Origin: a bacterium
GTDB lineage: Bacteria; Verrucomicrobiota; Verrucomicrobiae; Limisphaerales; J093
Direction: 5' to 3'
Length of the DNA stretch: 6,559 nucleotides
NCBI GenBank assembly: GCA_021839785.1
Contig: JAKCAB010000547.1
Span: 1 to 6,559 of the forward strand
Shown here: positions 1 through 6,529 of the stretch, in pieces
Layout: every line of letters begins with the position of its first letter
How positions within the stretch are numbered: the first letter of the stretch is position 1
Translations under genes and position numbers: made by a program
Notes under the pieces: model-generated
What the model was told of the DNA's origin: nothing
The model's database searches: none
What the model saw: only the letters and a program-made list of their open reading frames with translations

Positions 1-884
1 CGATCGCACCGGAGGAATGCCTACGCCGGATGAAGGCTTCGCGCATCTTGGCGGTGCGCGACCAAAACGCCGGCCCGGCGGAACCGCAGCTTGGCATCCC
101 AATGGACTGGGTCTCGTTCGCCGAGGTGAACGATGCGTGGAAGGCGGCCGACAAGGACGAGTCGCGCGCGGTGGCGGATCGCTGGCAGAAGAACGCCACG
201 CTGGTCGAAGGCGTGTCCCGCGAGACGCTCGAAACCTCCGCCGCCATGTACCTGGGCATGAAGGCGGTGCTCAAGAAGCACGAGGCGAATGCCATCACGG
301 TGAACTGCCTCGGCGGCTTTTACGGCGGCCACATTCACGCCTACCCGTGCCTCGGTTTCCATGAGTTGCTCAACGAGGGCCTCATTGGGGCCTGCGAGTG
401 CGACGTCGCCTCCACCTCCACGATGGTGGCCATGACTCACTTGACCCAAGGCCGGCCGGGCTACATCTCCGATCCCGTGGTGGACACCGCCAAGCGCCAG
501 ATCATCTACGCCCACTGCGTGGCGCATAACCGGGCGTTCGGTCCGGAAGGCCCGACCAACCCGTATCAGATCCTCACTCACTCGGAAGACCGGCAAGGCG
601 CCTCGGTGCGGTCCGTGTTGCCGCTCGGCTACCTGACCACGACGCTCAAATTCGACCAGGGCCGCAAACAAGTCGTGTTCCACCGCGGCAAGGCCGTGGC
701 AAACGATCCCGACGACCGCGCTTGCCGGACCAAACTCTGCGCCGAACCGCTCGGTGACATCGAGAAACTCTTCACCGAATGGGACCAGTGGGGCTGGCAC
801 CGGGTCACCTACTACGGCGATCTCAAGGAGCCGGTCTTCGCCCTGGCGGACGCGCTCGGGTACAAAGTCGTCGAGGAAACCTGA
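1..884 (+). CDS. L-fucose/L-arabinose isomerase-like protein, 5'-truncated by the window edge
   Basis: The reading frame is open from the first full codon (base 3) through the first ATG at 30, so the true start lies outside the window and the ATG at 30 is probably internal. About 293 codons remain; full-length relatives are usually 450-500 residues or more. The visible part resembles the C-terminal half of FucI/AraA-fold ketol isomerases, which interconvert aldoses and ketoses using a divalent metal in the cytoplasm. Numbering from the ATG at 30, likely metal ligands are Glu123 (in ACECD), Asp148 (in YISDP) and His257 (in GWHRVTYYGD), matching the Glu/Asp/His triad of the family. The segment CLGGFYGGHIHAYPC (93-107) precedes the ligand region. 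The substrate cannot be read from sequence; many such proteins in Verrucomicrobia and Planctomycetes are uncharacterised. A 231-bp gap separates it from the next gene. Fold assignment is fairly sure; specific activity is not. Confidence 0.75.
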   Translation, partial: IAPEECLRRMKASRILAVRDQNAGPAEPQLGIPMDWVSFAEVNDAWKAADKDESRAVADRWQKNATLVEGVSRETLETSAAMYLGMKAVLKKHEANAITVNCLGGFYGGHIHAYPCLGFHELLNEGLIGACECDVASTSTMVAMTHLTQGRPGYISDPVVDTAKRQIIYAHCVAHNRAFGPEGPTNPYQILTHSEDRQGASVRSVLPLGYLTTTLKFDQGRKQVVFHRGKAVANDPDDRACRTKLCAEPLGDIEKLFTEWDQWGWHRVTYYGDLKEPVFALADALGYKVVEET

Positions 885-1115
885 GCGGCTGAGTTGCTCC
901 GACACGGGCCAGGCAACAGGCTGCTTCGCGGCGTGGTGAACCGGCGAGTTCGGGCACTCCCATCGCCGGCGAGAGTGATTACCGTTCGCACCCGCTCCTG
1001 CGACGTGGCCTACGCAATCATGCAGAGCCAGGCGAGGCGAGGATTGGCTTTTCATATTAAACCGGCACGATGGCTTGACCCTCGTTCAGCCGCCAGGCTA
1101 TAAGCGCCGCGCAAT
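885..1115. other. intergenic region between isomerase-like and dehydrogenase genes
   Basis: These 231 bp hold no supported gene. A 7-bp inverted repeat (CCGGCGA at 941-947, TCGCCGG at 963-969, 15-nt loop) is present, but no T tract follows it, so a terminator is not claimed. An AT-richer patch (TTTTCATATTAAA, 1049-1061) precedes the promoter-like elements at 1075-1104. Confidence 0.6.
1075..1104 (+). promoter_or_regulatory. sigma-70-like promoter of the dehydrogenase gene
   Basis: TTGACC (1075-1080, 5 of 6 to the -35 consensus) and TATAAG (1099-1104, 5 of 6 to the -10 consensus) are separated by 18 bp. Transcription would begin near 1110-1112, only about 4-6 nt before the ATG at 1116. There is no room for a Shine-Dalgarno sequence, and none is visible. 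If the promoter is used, the transcript is nearly leaderless, or translation starts at a later codon. The call rests on consensus matching alone. Confidence 0.45.
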
Positions 1116-2786
1116 ATGCCAAACGCCAAACGTCGCTCTCCGATCCGGTCCTCCAAGAATAACTCGTCCTCCACCAGCCCCACCGGCGAAATCTTCCCGT
1201 TGCCGACGCCGGAGGATTACCGGAAGGAGTTCCTGCGCCTCAAGAAGCTCGCTGACCAGAACCGCAAGGCCGGCCGCGAAATTGTCGTGGTGGTCGGGCT
1301 CGGGTTCGTCGGCGCCGTGATGGCCGCCGTCGTGGCCGACGCGAAGGACAAGCAGACCGGCCGGCCCAACAAATTCGTCATCGGCATGCAGCGGCCCAGC
1401 GGGCGGAGTTTCTGGAAGATTCCGCTGCTCAACCGCGGCGAATCTCCCATCAAGGCCGAAGATCCCGAGGTGGACCTCTTGATCGGCCGGTGCGTGAAGG
1501 AGACCAAGACGCTCGTGGCCACCTACACGGAGGAAGCGCTGAAACTGGCCGACGTGGTCGTGGTGGACGTGCAATGCGATTACCTCAAGGAATCGCTGGG
1601 CAACGTCCGCACCGGCGCCGCTGACATGGCCGCGCTGGAAGCCTCGATGGGCACCATCGCCGAAAACATCCCCGCCGAGGCGCTCGTCTTGATCGAAACC
1701 ACGGTCGCTCCCGGCACCACCGAACAGGTGGCCTACCCGATCATGAAAAAGGTCTTCGAGCGGCGCGGCATCGCCACCGACCCGCTGCTCGCCCACAGCT
1801 ACGAGCGCGTCATGCCCGGTAGGAATTACGTCGCTTCGATCCGCGATTTCTGGCGCGTGTGCAGCGGCATCAACGACGCCGCTCGCGCCAAAGTCACGAA
1901 GTTCCTGACCGAGGTGCTCAACACGGAGAAGTTCCCGCTCACGGTGCTCGACCGGCCCATCGAATCGGAAACCGCCAAGATCGTGGAGAACAGCTACCGG
2001 GCCACGCTCCTCGCCTTCATGGACGAATGGTCGCTGTTCGCCGAGCGCAACGGCGTGGACCTGAAGAAAGTCATCGACGCCATCAAGCTGCGGCCCACCC
2101 ACTCGAACATCATGTTCCCCGGCCCGGGCATCGGCGGCTATTGCCTGCCCAAGGATGGCGGCCTGGGCATGTGGGCCTACAAACACATCTTCGGGTGGGA
2201 GGACGACATCTTCCGCATCACCCCCACGGCCATCGACGTGAACGACACCCGCGCGCTGCACGCGCCCCAACTCGTCCGCGACGCCTTGCGCAACCTGGGC
2301 AAGCCGCTGGCCGCGGCCGAAGTGCTGGTCTGCGGCGCCTCCTACCGCGAGGACGTGGGCGACACCCGCTACAGCGGTTCGGAAGTCATGGTGCGCAAGC
2401 TCGCCGAAATGGGCGCCGACGTGAAAGTCCACGACCCGTATGTCAAACACTGGTGGGAGTTCGAGGCCCAGGACTCCTACCCCGCCACCGGCTACAGCCT
2501 GGCGCGGTTCTTCACCCGCCAGCAAGGACTCAAAAGCCTGCGCGTCGAACCGGATCTCGAACCGGCGCTCAAAGGCGTGGACGCGGTCGTGCTGGCCGTC
2601 CGCCACGAGCAGTACCTCAAGCTCCAGCCCGACGAAGTGTTCGCCGCGGTGGGCCGTCCGTTCGCCGTCGTGGACTGCTTCTGCATCCTGAACGACGCCC
2701 AGATTCGCCGCTACCTCGAGCTGGGCTGCGAAGTCAAGGGCATGGGCCGCGGCCACATCCGCCGCATCAAAGAGAGCCTGGGCTGA
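1116..2786 (+). CDS. nucleotide-sugar dehydrogenase (UDP-glucose / UDP-ManNAc dehydrogenase superfamily)
   Basis: This is a complete 556-residue protein. The family oxidises C6 of a nucleotide-bound hexose to a uronic acid by two NAD-dependent steps in the cytoplasm, supplying surface polysaccharide synthesis. The order is: a basic/Ser-rich N-terminal extension (1-55), a Rossmann nucleotide motif GLGFVG (61-66), the ETTVAPGTT segment (194-202), the central-helix ESETAKIVEN (283-292) with Lys288 and Asn292, the catalytic-loop GIGGYCLPKD (338-347) with nucleophile Cys343, and the C-terminal UDP-binding domain with GASYREDVGDTR (407-418). All main catalytic residues are present. It is longer than the usual 420-450 residues through the N-terminal tail and insertions around 74-118 and 441-475. 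The position after the second beta strand reads IGMQRPS (89-95) where an Asp normally holds the NAD ribose. The ATG at 1116 is the first in frame but lacks a Shine-Dalgarno; no other Met occurs before residue 69. The substrate (UDP-Glc, UDP-GlcNAc/ManNAc or other) is undecided. Confidence 0.88.
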   Translation: MPNAKRRSPIRSSKNNSSSTSPTGEIFPLPTPEDYRKEFLRLKKLADQNRKAGREIVVVVGLGFVGAVMAAVVADAKDKQTGRPNKFVIGMQRPSGRSFWKIPLLNRGESPIKAEDPEVDLLIGRCVKETKTLVATYTEEALKLADVVVVDVQCDYLKESLGNVRTGAADMAALEASMGTIAENIPAEALVLIETTVAPGTTEQVAYPIMKKVFERRGIATDPLLAHSYERVMPGRNYVASIRDFWRVCSGINDAARAKVTKFLTEVLNTEKFPLTVLDRPIESETAKIVENSYRATLLAFMDEWSLFAERNGVDLKKVIDAIKLRPTHSNIMFPGPGIGGYCLPKDGGLGMWAYKHIFGWEDDIFRITPTAIDVNDTRALHAPQLVRDALRNLGKPLAAAEVLVCGASYREDVGDTRYSGSEVMVRKLAEMGADVKVHDPYVKHWWEFEAQDSYPATGYSLARFFTRQQGLKSLRVEPDLEPALKGVDAVVLAVRHEQYLKLQPDEVFAAVGRPFAVVDCFCILNDAQIRRYLELGCEVKGMGRGHIRRIKESLG

Positions 2787-2865
2787 CCGGGTGCGCCGGC
2801 CGCCAAACCGGCACTCCGTTTTCATCGCGACTCCTCCGTACCGGGGATGCTCTCATCCCATCCCG

Positions 2866-3549
2866 ATGGGCATTGCCCTCGACCAAATCGTCCCTTGGGG
2901 CCGGTCGCGCCGGGAGTACGGACTCATGTTCAGTCTCACGGCGGCGGACTTGTCCCGCGGCGTGCTCGACTGCGGCGGTGGACCGGCCAGCTTCATCGCC
3001 GAGGTATCGGCCGCAGGTGTCCACGCGGTGGCCGTCGATCCAATCTACGCCTTTTCCGGCGCCGAAATTCGCGCGCGCTTCGAAGCGGTCGTCGGGCCGA
3101 TGCTCACCCAGGTTCGGGCCACCCCGGACGACTGGACTTGGGCTTACCATTGCAACCCGGAGGACCTGGCCGCCAATCGCCGCGCTGCTTTGGAACGGTT
3201 TCTGGCCGACTACGACGCCGGCTTGCGCGAACGCCGTTACCAGGTGGGCGAACTGCCCGAACTGCCTTTCGCTTCAAATGCTTTCGGACTCGCGGTTTGT
3301 TCGCACCTGCTGTTCCTTTACTCCGACCTCTTGTCCGAGTCGTTTCACGTCCGGTCTGTGAAAGAACTCTGCCGGGTCGCGCGCGAGGTGCGTCTGTTTC
3401 CGCTGCTGACGCTGGCCGGCCAACCATCGCCACACCTGGCGGCGGTGCGGTCCAGCCTTGCCGCGGAGGGCTGGGCCAGTGAAGTCGTTCGCGTGCCGTA
3501 CGAACTTCAGCGTGGCGGCAACGAAATGCTGCGCTGCTTTCGCGCCTGA
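2866..3549 (+). CDS. class I SAM-dependent methyltransferase-like protein
   Basis: This is a 227-residue cytoplasmic protein from the ATG at 2866. An upstream in-frame GTG at 2791 would add 25 residues of low-complexity, non-conserved look. The ATG is preferred because the protein then opens with MGIALDQIVPWGRSRREYG, which I recall as the usual beginning of this family. Motif I is VLDCGGGPASF (33-43), the acidic end of strand 2 is Asp58 in AVDPIYAFS, and a motif IV-like block LPELPFASNAFGLAVCSH lies at 130-147, followed by LFLY. The C-terminus carries the family-like PYELQRGGNEML (211-222). The fold binds S-adenosylmethionine, but the acceptor is unknown and such proteins are normally annotated only as methyltransferases. 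It follows the dehydrogenase by 79 bp on the same strand, so co-transcription and a role in modifying the same product are possible but inferred. No clear Shine-Dalgarno is seen. Confidence 0.82.
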   Translation: MGIALDQIVPWGRSRREYGLMFSLTAADLSRGVLDCGGGPASFIAEVSAAGVHAVAVDPIYAFSGAEIRARFEAVVGPMLTQVRATPDDWTWAYHCNPEDLAANRRAALERFLADYDAGLRERRYQVGELPELPFASNAFGLAVCSHLLFLYSDLLSESFHVRSVKELCRVAREVRLFPLLTLAGQPSPHLAAVRSSLAAEGWASEVVRVPYELQRGGNEMLRCFRA

Positions 3550-3599
3550 GCAGGTTGGGACAATTGCGGCGGCTGGGCGTTCGCGCTGCCGGTCTTTCA

Positions 3600-3619
3600 G
3601 GCGAGGGTTTGCCTTCGCC
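3600..3619. terminator. candidate hairpin terminator between convergent genes
   Basis: GGCGAGGG (3600-3607) pairs with CCTTCGCC (3612-3619) around a TTTG loop, giving an 8-bp stem with one G-T wobble. It lies in the 122-bp gap between the methyltransferase stop and the stop of the leftward HEAT gene, where a shared terminator would be expected. There is no immediate T run on either strand (only GTTTTGG about 9 bp later on +), so intrinsic activity is uncertain. Confidence 0.3.
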
Positions 3620-3671
3620 GATGCTTCGTTTTGGCGGGACAAGTCAGGCGGCATGACAAAGGCCGACAGTC

Positions 3672-4793
3672 TCACTCAACCGCGCGGGGCGAAAGCGCTT
3701 CAATGCGCGCCTGGGTGGCGACCGCGGAGGCACGCACCTGCGGCGAATCGGAGACCGCCAGCGCCCGCAACGCAGGCAGGGCGTTCGTGACGTGGTCGGT
3801 CCAATCGCTGGTGCTGGCCAGTGCCTCCACCGCGGCCAGCCGGACGGACTCGTCCGGATCCTGGAGCGTGCCAACGATGGCCGCGACGGCTTGGCGACTC
3901 CAAACCGTCGGCCCCGCCAACACCTGCGCCGCGCCCGCCCGAATGGCAGGATCGGGGTTCTTGAGGAGCGCGATGACCTCCTTCAAGAGCGAGTAATCCG
4001 CCGCTGCGACCCGTTTCAAGACCGTAACACTGGCTTCACGCGTCTCCGGCTGTGGACTTTGCAGCAGCGACGCCAGGGCGGGAACCACACTCGGCCCGAA
4101 GCTGGTCAACATCTGTGTGAAGTGTTCCCGACGGGAAAGTGGAAGTCCAGGCAACAAAGCCACCAAGTCTTGTGCGGCACGGGATTTTGTCGATTCGGAG
4201 AGGGTCGTGGTGGCGAGTTCGGCGAGCGCTATGCAGACGCAGTGATGAGCGAGTTCGTTCTTGGTCTGGAGTGCAGCCATCAGACTCGGCAGAGCCGGAG
4301 AGCCGATGCGGAGCAGGGCAGCCACCGCGGGTTGGAGAACTCCCCTCTGCGGGTCGTCGATGGCGCGCGCTAGAGCAGGAATTGAGCGCTCCGCTGCCGG
4401 ACCAAGCGTACCGAGCGCCCGGGCGGCTTGCTCCCGGCGTACTGTGGCCTCGCCCGCCCGTGTCAATCGCAACGAAAGGTTCCAGAGTCGAGGAGGTAAA
4501 AACCCTCGTGAAGCCAACGCCATGCGGCCCAAGATTGAGTCGCGCGTCCGCAGATAGGCAACCAACGTCGGCACGGCGTTTGTGCCCATCGCGATGATGG
4601 CCCGATCTCGGGCGTGTATCCAATTACGCTCGGCCATCCATGAAGATAGCGACCGGCCTTGATAGCTCGGTTCGGAGGGCCAGCGCGGGCGGTCTTGCAC
4701 GACCAAGACGAGCAGAATCGCCAGCACCGCGGCCGCGCCCAGCGCGAACCAGCGGAGACGGCTTCTCCGTGGGGCCTTGGGTTCAACCTGCAT
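3672..4793 (-). CDS. membrane-anchored HEAT-repeat protein (downstream member of tandem pair)
   Basis: This is a 373-residue protein from the ATG at 4793-4791; a GTG two codons earlier (4799) is an alternative start. The N-terminus is basic (KAPRRSRLR), followed by a hydrophobic segment WFALGAAAVLAILLVLVV (15-32) without an obvious cleavage site, so it is probably an inner-membrane anchor with the rest outside the cytoplasm. Next comes YQGRSLSSWM (45-54), a motif shared with the neighbouring gene. The remainder is about seven or eight helical HEAT/PBS-lyase-like repeats of the pattern AA-x-AL-x-x-LG-x-A-x-x-x-x-P-x-L. The clearest are around 122-145 (ARALGTLGPAAERSIPALAR), 154-176, 233-244, 285-309 and 319-343. 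HEAT arrays are protein-binding scaffolds; the partner is unknown. No enzymatic motif is seen. The gene lies 45 bp after its paralogue, so it is probably in one operon with it. Confidence 0.8.
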   Translation of the reverse strand: MQVEPKAPRRSRLRWFALGAAAVLAILLVLVVQDRPRWPSEPSYQGRSLSSWMAERNWIHARDRAIIAMGTNAVPTLVAYLRTRDSILGRMALASRGFLPPRLWNLSLRLTRAGEATVRREQAARALGTLGPAAERSIPALARAIDDPQRGVLQPAVAALLRIGSPALPSLMAALQTKNELAHHCVCIALAELATTTLSESTKSRAAQDLVALLPGLPLSRREHFTQMLTSFGPSVVPALASLLQSPQPETREASVTVLKRVAAADYSLLKEVIALLKNPDPAIRAGAAQVLAGPTVWSRQAVAAIVGTLQDPDESVRLAAVEALASTSDWTDHVTNALPALRALAVSDSPQVRASAVATQARIEALSPRAVE

Positions 4794-4838
4794 GGTCACA
4801 CTTTCATCGGTAAGGAGACAGCGCGCAAAGCGATTCGC

Positions 4839-6233
4839 TCAATCGCCGCCTTCAATCGCGGCGGCAGAAGCGGCGGCGGGGCCGCGGATGCGTTCCAGCG
4901 CGTCGCGGGCCGCCGATCGCGCGTGGCCGACCACCACGTCTTGAATCGTCGCGATTTGGGCCAGCCGCGTCAGTTCAGGCACCGCCGCCGCCGCACCGGG
5001 ACCGATGGCGGCGAGGGCGTTGGCGGCGGTCAATTGCTCCTCCGGATCCTCGGCGCGGAGCATCTTGACGAGTCCCGGCACGGCCGGCGCGCCGGCGGCG
5101 CCCAGGCCAGTCAACGCCACCGCGGCGTTCACGCGCACGTCCGAGTCCGCGTTGGTGAGCAGCGGCACCAGGCCCGGCACCGCCGCGGGCCCCAGCTTGC
5201 CCAGCGCCAACGCGGCCATGCTCGGCGTGCGCGAAGGGCGATGACTCTGGTCGGTCTCCAGCATGATCAGCAGACGCGGGATCGCGGCGCTCGCCGCCGG
5301 ACCCATTTCGCCCAGCGTGGACGCGGCCTCCCACCGGCATTCCGGTGTGTCCAGCAATTCGCACAGCACCGCGACCGTGGTGTTTGTCTCCACCCCAAGC
5401 TGGCGCAACGCCCGCGCGGCTTCCAGGCGTTCGGCCGGCCGGTCGGATTTCGCCAGCACGAGCAAAGCGGGCGCCGCCGCGCGCGCCGCCGGTCCCAAGG
5501 CGGCCACTGCCTTGGCAGCAAAACACCGCTCCGTCGCGATCGGTGAACCCAGGCGCGCGGCCACCGCGGTCACGACGCGCGAATTGTCCCGGCCCACCGC
5601 CGGCAGCGCCCGCAGCGCGCTCTCGCGTTGGTGGACGTCGGGGTGGCTGAGCAACCCAAGCAAGGGCGGAACCAAGTTGGTCAACGCGGGACCGAACGCC
5701 TTGTCCGCATCATCACTGAGCAGGCTGGCCACGCCGTTGAGCGTGCGCGAATCAGGATCAGCGAGCACGGCCGCCAAGGCTGGGATGGCAGGCGGGCCGA
5801 GGCCGCGCAAGGCTTGGGCCGCCGGTTCGATCCAGATTCGCCGGGCCAGCGCGGGCGCGGCCGGCGTCGCCTGCGGGCCAAGGCGCGCGAGTTCGCCGGC
5901 CGCCGCGGCAGCCAGGTCATCGGCGCGGATGGGAGTCACGCTTTGCGGCCAGAAGCGTCGCCGCAGCCGCCACCACAGTTCGCGGAGGCGGCTGTCCTCG
6001 GCCTGCAACGCGCGCGTCAGTTCGGGCACCGCCTCGGGTCCGATGTTACGGAGCGCCGCCTCGGCCGGCAGGCGCACGCGGTAATCGTCGTTGGCCAGCG
6101 CAGTCAGCCAGTACCGCAACGACCGCCCGTGGTAGCGCGGGCCGGGATCGGGCCACCAAGCGGCAGCCAGGCCGGCGACAACCACCAGTGCCGTCGCGCC
6201 TGCCAGAACCGTTTTACGGGAAAGCCGCTTCAC
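4839..6233 (-). CDS. membrane-anchored HEAT-repeat protein (upstream member of tandem pair)
   Basis: This is a 464-residue protein. The start is GTG at 6233-6231: an in-frame TAA lies five codons upstream (6246-6248) and no other start codon lies between. A short basic N-terminus (KRLSRK) precedes a hydrophobic segment TVLAGATALVVVAGLAAAWW (8-27), a signal anchor or signal peptide. The motif YHGRSLRYWL (34-43) follows, and then about eleven HEAT repeats run almost to the end. Clear units include AALRNIGPEAVPELTRAL (59-76), AAQALRGLGPPAIPALAAVL (138-157), AAKAVAALGPAARAAAPALL (239-258), AASTLGEMGPAASAAIPRLL (303-322) and AANALAAIGPGAAAAVPELT (403-422). Residues 80-100 (LRELWWRLRRRFWPQ) form a Trp/Arg-rich interruption of unknown role. 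The array is expected to form a superhelical protein-binding surface outside the cytoplasm. It probably heads a two-gene leftward operon. The partner and process are unknown; no catalytic motif is seen. Confidence 0.83.
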   Translation of the reverse strand: MKRLSRKTVLAGATALVVVAGLAAAWWPDPGPRYHGRSLRYWLTALANDDYRVRLPAEAALRNIGPEAVPELTRALQAEDSRLRELWWRLRRRFWPQSVTPIRADDLAAAAAGELARLGPQATPAAPALARRIWIEPAAQALRGLGPPAIPALAAVLADPDSRTLNGVASLLSDDADKAFGPALTNLVPPLLGLLSHPDVHQRESALRALPAVGRDNSRVVTAVAARLGSPIATERCFAAKAVAALGPAARAAAPALLVLAKSDRPAERLEAARALRQLGVETNTTVAVLCELLDTPECRWEAASTLGEMGPAASAAIPRLLIMLETDQSHRPSRTPSMAALALGKLGPAAVPGLVPLLTNADSDVRVNAAVALTGLGAAGAPAVPGLVKMLRAEDPEEQLTAANALAAIGPGAAAAVPELTRLAQIATIQDVVVGHARSAARDALERIRGPAAASAAAIEGGD

Positions 6234-6345
6234 AAGACCGCCGCCAAATTAACGTCGATTGCCGGCCAGGGACAGCGGCAAGCGAGCGAACGGGGCGCCG
6301 GGCGGGAGTTCCGAAATTGAAGGGGCGCAGCGCGGTTGTTGGCGC

Positions 6346-6362
6346 GCGACCGTCTCGGTCGC
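6346..6362. repeat. perfect hairpin, REP-like candidate
   Basis: GCGACCG (6346-6352) and CGGTCGC (6356-6362) form a perfect 7-bp stem with a TCT loop. A competing stem, CGCCGCCG (6360-6367) with CGGCGGCG (6380-6387), overlaps its right arm, so the two cannot form fully together. There is no T tract, which argues against an intrinsic terminator. Confidence 0.4.
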
Positions 6363-6452
6363 CGCCGCTGAGGTTTCGCCGGCGGCGAGATTCACGGAAC
6401 TCGATTCGCCTGACGCTCAGCAACGCTCGCGGCTTCTAGGTTTGGCGGCGCG

Positions 6453-6473
6453 GCGCGGGTTGGACACCCGCGC
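6453..6473. repeat. perfect GC hairpin, REP-like candidate
   Basis: GCGCGGGT (6453-6460) pairs perfectly with ACCCGCGC (6466-6473) around the loop TGGAC. Such GCGGGT-TGGAC-ACCCGC units resemble dispersed intergenic palindromes that I recall from Verrucomicrobia and related genomes. Only one copy is in this window, so repetition is inferred. Confidence 0.45.
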
Positions 6474-6513
6474 TCCTGCCGCTCAGTGCCACGTTTTCGC
6501 CTATGGCAATTTT

Positions 6514-6529
6514 TGTCGCAATTGCGACA
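6514..6529. promoter_or_regulatory. 16-bp perfect palindrome, candidate operator
   Basis: TGTCGCAATTGCGACA is a perfect dyad inside a T-rich stretch (T run 6510-6514 on its left, T run 6530-6535 on its right). Its layout, TGTCG-N6-CGACA, has the geometry of CRP/FNR-family sites, whose classic form is TGTGA-N6-TCACA. It ends 11 bp before an ATG at 6541 that could start a rightward gene outside the window. The alternative reading is a weak + strand intrinsic terminator (6-bp stem, AATT loop, six Ts), but no + strand gene precedes it. Confidence 0.45.

Noticed and set aside
941..969. inverted repeat after the isomerase-like gene considered as a terminator
   Set aside because: The stem is 7 bp with a 15-nt loop and no T tract, and it lies 57 bp after the stop.
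21..1055. 344-codon open frame on the - strand opposite the isomerase-like gene
   Set aside because: It overlaps a gene with recognisable family motifs, and its translation has no domain-like pattern; it is explained by codon bias.
1098..2825. 575-codon open frame on the - strand opposite the dehydrogenase
   Set aside because: It is the antisense shadow of a GC-rich gene with clear catalytic motifs on the + strand. Its translation is His/Val/Gly-rich and matches no family I know.
2791..2865. GTG at 2791 as start of the methyltransferase
   Set aside because: The added 25 residues look non-conserved, and the ATG at 2866 gives the expected family N-terminus. It is not excluded by the sequence alone.
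2857..2870. short palindrome CCCATC-CC-GATGGG overlapping the methyltransferase ATG
   Set aside because: A 2-nt loop cannot form a stable RNA hairpin with all pairs, and the arms are only 6 bp; it may be chance.
1859..3361. 500-codon + strand frame spanning the dehydrogenase end and the methyltransferase
   Set aside because: The product is Arg/Pro/Gly-rich low-complexity sequence, and it overlaps two well-supported genes in another frame.
4659..6084. long + strand open frames opposite the HEAT genes
   Set aside because: The - strand translations show regular HEAT repeats and anchors, whereas the + strand products are Arg/Ala/Ser-rich shadows.
6214..6423. 69-codon - strand frame in the right intergenic region
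   Set aside because: It runs through the hairpins, is Arg-rich without domain character, and overlaps the start of the HEAT gene; no start signal supports it.
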